This document shows positions 62,272 to 64,000 of a DNA stretch of 64,000 nt, piece after piece. The notes beneath the pieces were generated by a model, which was given only the letters and a program-made list of their open reading frames with translations, had not been told where the DNA came from and made no database searches. This DNA comes from Cyanobacteria bacterium FACHB-63. Lineage in GTDB: Bacteria; Cyanobacteriota; Cyanobacteriia; Leptolyngbyales; Leptolyngbyaceae. The translations under genes and the position numbers were made by a program. The stretch's first letter is position 1; every line of letters begins with the position of its first letter. The DNA lies in the NCBI GenBank assembly GCA_014695255.1, contig JACJNX010000093.1, positions 31,810 to 95,809 of the forward strand. The letters run 5' to 3'.

Positions 62272-63714
62272 TTAACGGTGAAGATGCTGCGTCGATGCAG
62301 TCGGGTCAAAATATTGTCCGTGAAAATCAAAAGTTAGATGATATGACAGTTGAACTCTAGCAAGCTCACGCCAAGATTGAGCGTCTAATACTAATAGAAA
62401 GGAATTTTCTTTCTGTGCATTCAGTACCACAGATAAGACAACGCCTTCATCTTCTAATGTGGCATTGGGCGCAGCAACGAATACAGGCTCACCGGGGTAG
62501 CAGTCGAGCGATCGCCAAATCTCCGTTGTTTTGTTCTGAACATCAACTTTCACCAATTGATCGATAAAGTTACCGGGTCGAGAGTTTCCTACACCGTAAG
62601 CAAATTGATAGGAGTGCGTGTTACAGCGCTGATAGTTAATCCGGGGAAGTTCGAGCGGTTCTGAAGTTAAAACCTCGTACTCTGCGATCGATTGATTCAG
62701 TGAAACATGATAGCGCCGAAGTTCACCCGCTCCGATCGCTTGCATGGGATGATGCAGCAATGTTTCTAGGTACAGGGATTGAATCACCGAAGAATTAGAG
62801 TAGGCAATCAAATCAACAACAATTTCATCTTCTTGCTCGAACGCATTGACATGATGAAATCCAAAAAATGCTTCGCTTTTCGCTGCATGAACAACCTTAC
62901 CTTCGTCTTTGCTAATCACAAGAAACCGAGTTCCCTGCTCAGGCTTCCATTCGTAGTTCTCAATATACGGTTTTCCGCTCAGCATCAAGCTCAGACGATT
63001 GAGCAATAGCGGGAATTCTACAAGAACAATGTAATGTTCTGTCATTGCGAAAGTGTGCATATAAGCAGGTCGCTTGACTGGAATAGACCCGACTAGCTCA
63101 CGCTGATTGCTGTGCAGATTCATGCGATAGAGACTATAGCTGCACGTTGGAACAAGATTCGTCAAATAGCTATAGAGGGCATCTTCCTTGAAGTCATAGT
63201 GAGGATGAGCGGTGGTAATTTGTCCAGGGACACGATCGTGATAGCTAAATTGCTCAATCGTTCTCAGCGTTTCAGGATCAAAGACGATCGGGAATGGAGA
63301 TTCCGTTACAGAAGCAACGCGATCGCCCTGCATTGTGATGTTCACTGTTGCATTGTCGGTTAAACGCGGCAAAGGGTCACTCAACCGCTCCCACAAGGAA
63401 TGTCGAGCGGTTGTACCAAACTCGCCGCGACTGATTTTACCTTTCGCTTTTGCTTCTTGATACGCCTGACTTTCGAGAAATCGATTGGCAAAAGAAACTT
63501 TCCCATTCTCAAAAGAGAACTTGCGAAGCATTGCTAGTCCATCGAACCAATGATGATACGATTGCTTACCCACTTCCAGGGTTCCAGGTCCTGTCCGAAT
63601 TAAGCTACCTCTAAGCCATTGAGGAATTGTTCCTTGAACCGGGAGACCATCAAACTCACCTTCTTGATGAGTTGCAGAAAAGCCAAGTTGATAAGGTGCG
63701 ATCGAATTCTTCAT
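62272..63714 (-). CDS. Carotenoid oxygenase (apocarotenoid 15,15'-oxygenase type)
   Basis: The 480-residue seven-bladed beta-propeller belongs to the RPE65/CCD family. The four iron-binding His lie in ITTAHPHYD, YMHTFAMTEHY, FFGFHHVNAF and TFDFHGQYFDP; second-sphere acids surround them. It cleaves carotenoids or apocarotenoids oxidatively, making retinal-like products. No rhodopsin gene is nearby. The orange carotenoid protein is far away at 7776-8735, so there is no direct operon link. Confidence 0.93.
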   Translation of the reverse strand: MKNSIAPYQLGFSATHQEGEFDGLPVQGTIPQWLRGSLIRTGPGTLEVGKQSYHHWFDGLAMLRKFSFENGKVSFANRFLESQAYQEAKAKGKISRGEFGTTARHSLWERLSDPLPRLTDNATVNITMQGDRVASVTESPFPIVFDPETLRTIEQFSYHDRVPGQITTAHPHYDFKEDALYSYLTNLVPTCSYSLYRMNLHSNQRELVGSIPVKRPAYMHTFAMTEHYIVLVEFPLLLNRLSLMLSGKPYIENYEWKPEQGTRFLVISKDEGKVVHAAKSEAFFGFHHVNAFEQEDEIVVDLIAYSNSSVIQSLYLETLLHHPMQAIGAGELRRYHVSLNQSIAEYEVLTSEPLELPRINYQRCNTHSYQFAYGVGNSRPGNFIDQLVKVDVQNKTTEIWRSLDCYPGEPVFVAAPNATLEDEGVVLSVVLNAQKENSFLLVLDAQSWRELARVQLSYHLTFDFHGQYFDPTASTQHLHR

Positions 63715-64000
63715 GGTAAAGGCTTGCTAAAAAAATGAGTTAAAGTTGTGATCTAAAATCTCGCGCTTAGAAACTCGTTTGCTTGTTGGGAAAATCACAG
63801 CCTCTTCATTGTGCTTTTTCTTTCATCAAGAATAGCCCCGCCACAAGTAGGAGTTTGGGGAGCAAGAATCTTAGCCTCTCTTCAAGGGGTTGTGTCGCAA
63901 AGACTTTAAAGTGACAAACGATCTGGTCTCGTTTGTGTTGCTTCAAGCACTCACTCCAAACAGTTCGTTGATGAATCTTGCTCCAGATACACTATCCCCT

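Noticed and set aside
63715..64000. Right-edge region: possible transposase tail on the minus strand (GARFINELFGV, 63943-63999)
   Set aside because: Only 18 residues are visible before the window ends and I cannot assign the family. Nothing else in these 286 bases is supported.
1..64000. tRNA, rRNA, CRISPR array, prophage or plasmid origin
   Set aside because: I looked for cloverleaf patterns, regularly spaced repeats, integrase or replication genes and found none that I can support.

Overview
The window is chromosomal DNA from a cyanobacterium, most likely a filamentous Leptolyngbya-type species. The evidence is an orange carotenoid protein, the ferredoxin-thioredoxin reductase variable chain, a pheophorbide-a-oxygenase-type Rieske protein, several cyanobacterial DUF families (DUF928, DUF1822, DUF2605, DUF2973, DUF1400) and dense CGATCG/GCGATCGC (HIP1-type) sites. 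I see no tRNA, rRNA, CRISPR array or intact insertion sequence.

Layout. 0-2 kb: a toxin-antitoxin graveyard with two apparently complete or nearly complete pairs (DUF433/DUF5615, ParE-type) and fragments of at least four other genes. 2-5 kb: a zinc alcohol dehydrogenase, L-lactate dehydrogenase, a 53-residue protein and a PNPOx-fold protein. 5-9 kb (minus): an overlapping acyltransferase/alpha-beta hydrolase pair and the orange carotenoid protein. 9-16.6 kb: a two-partner-secretion (TPS) pore, a broken DODA gene beside a repeat, small proteins, a catalase-like haem protein, a GH13 enzyme, a metallopeptidase remnant and a Rieske oxygenase.

16.7-33 kb is the most unusual part. An exoprotein with a TPS domain is followed by a TPR-CHAT protease-like protein. 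A second minus-strand operon with overlapping or nearly abutting ends encodes a sigma-like protein, a DUF1822 protein, a CHAT-CHASE2 membrane protein and a DUF928 protein. Beyond it lie a small secreted Cys-containing peptide, a second TPS pore and, divergently, a 516-residue secreted protein with NPAI repeats and a 656-residue exported protein that looks like a bacterial relative of vitellogenin/MTP lipid-transfer proteins. I infer an envelope sensing, proteolysis and secretion island.

33-64 kb is mostly core genome: ftsY, nusB, a SUI1-type factor, proA, an SPFH/NfeD pair, a PP2C phosphatase, ftrV, a PAS histidine kinase, an SDR, aroC, an NCS1 permease, thrS, DUF2605/DUF2973, a DUF697 GTPase and an IscA/SufA-type protein. 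The end holds a di-iron Fe-S repair protein (RIC) with an FNR-like box upstream, CopD-like and YwiC-like membrane proteins, an MFS transporter and a carotenoid oxygenase. A broken histidine kinase/response regulator pair lies at 38.8-39.5 kb. Three copies of a MITE-like repeat with shared terminal inverted repeats lie near 27.0, 53.7 and 58.0 kb.
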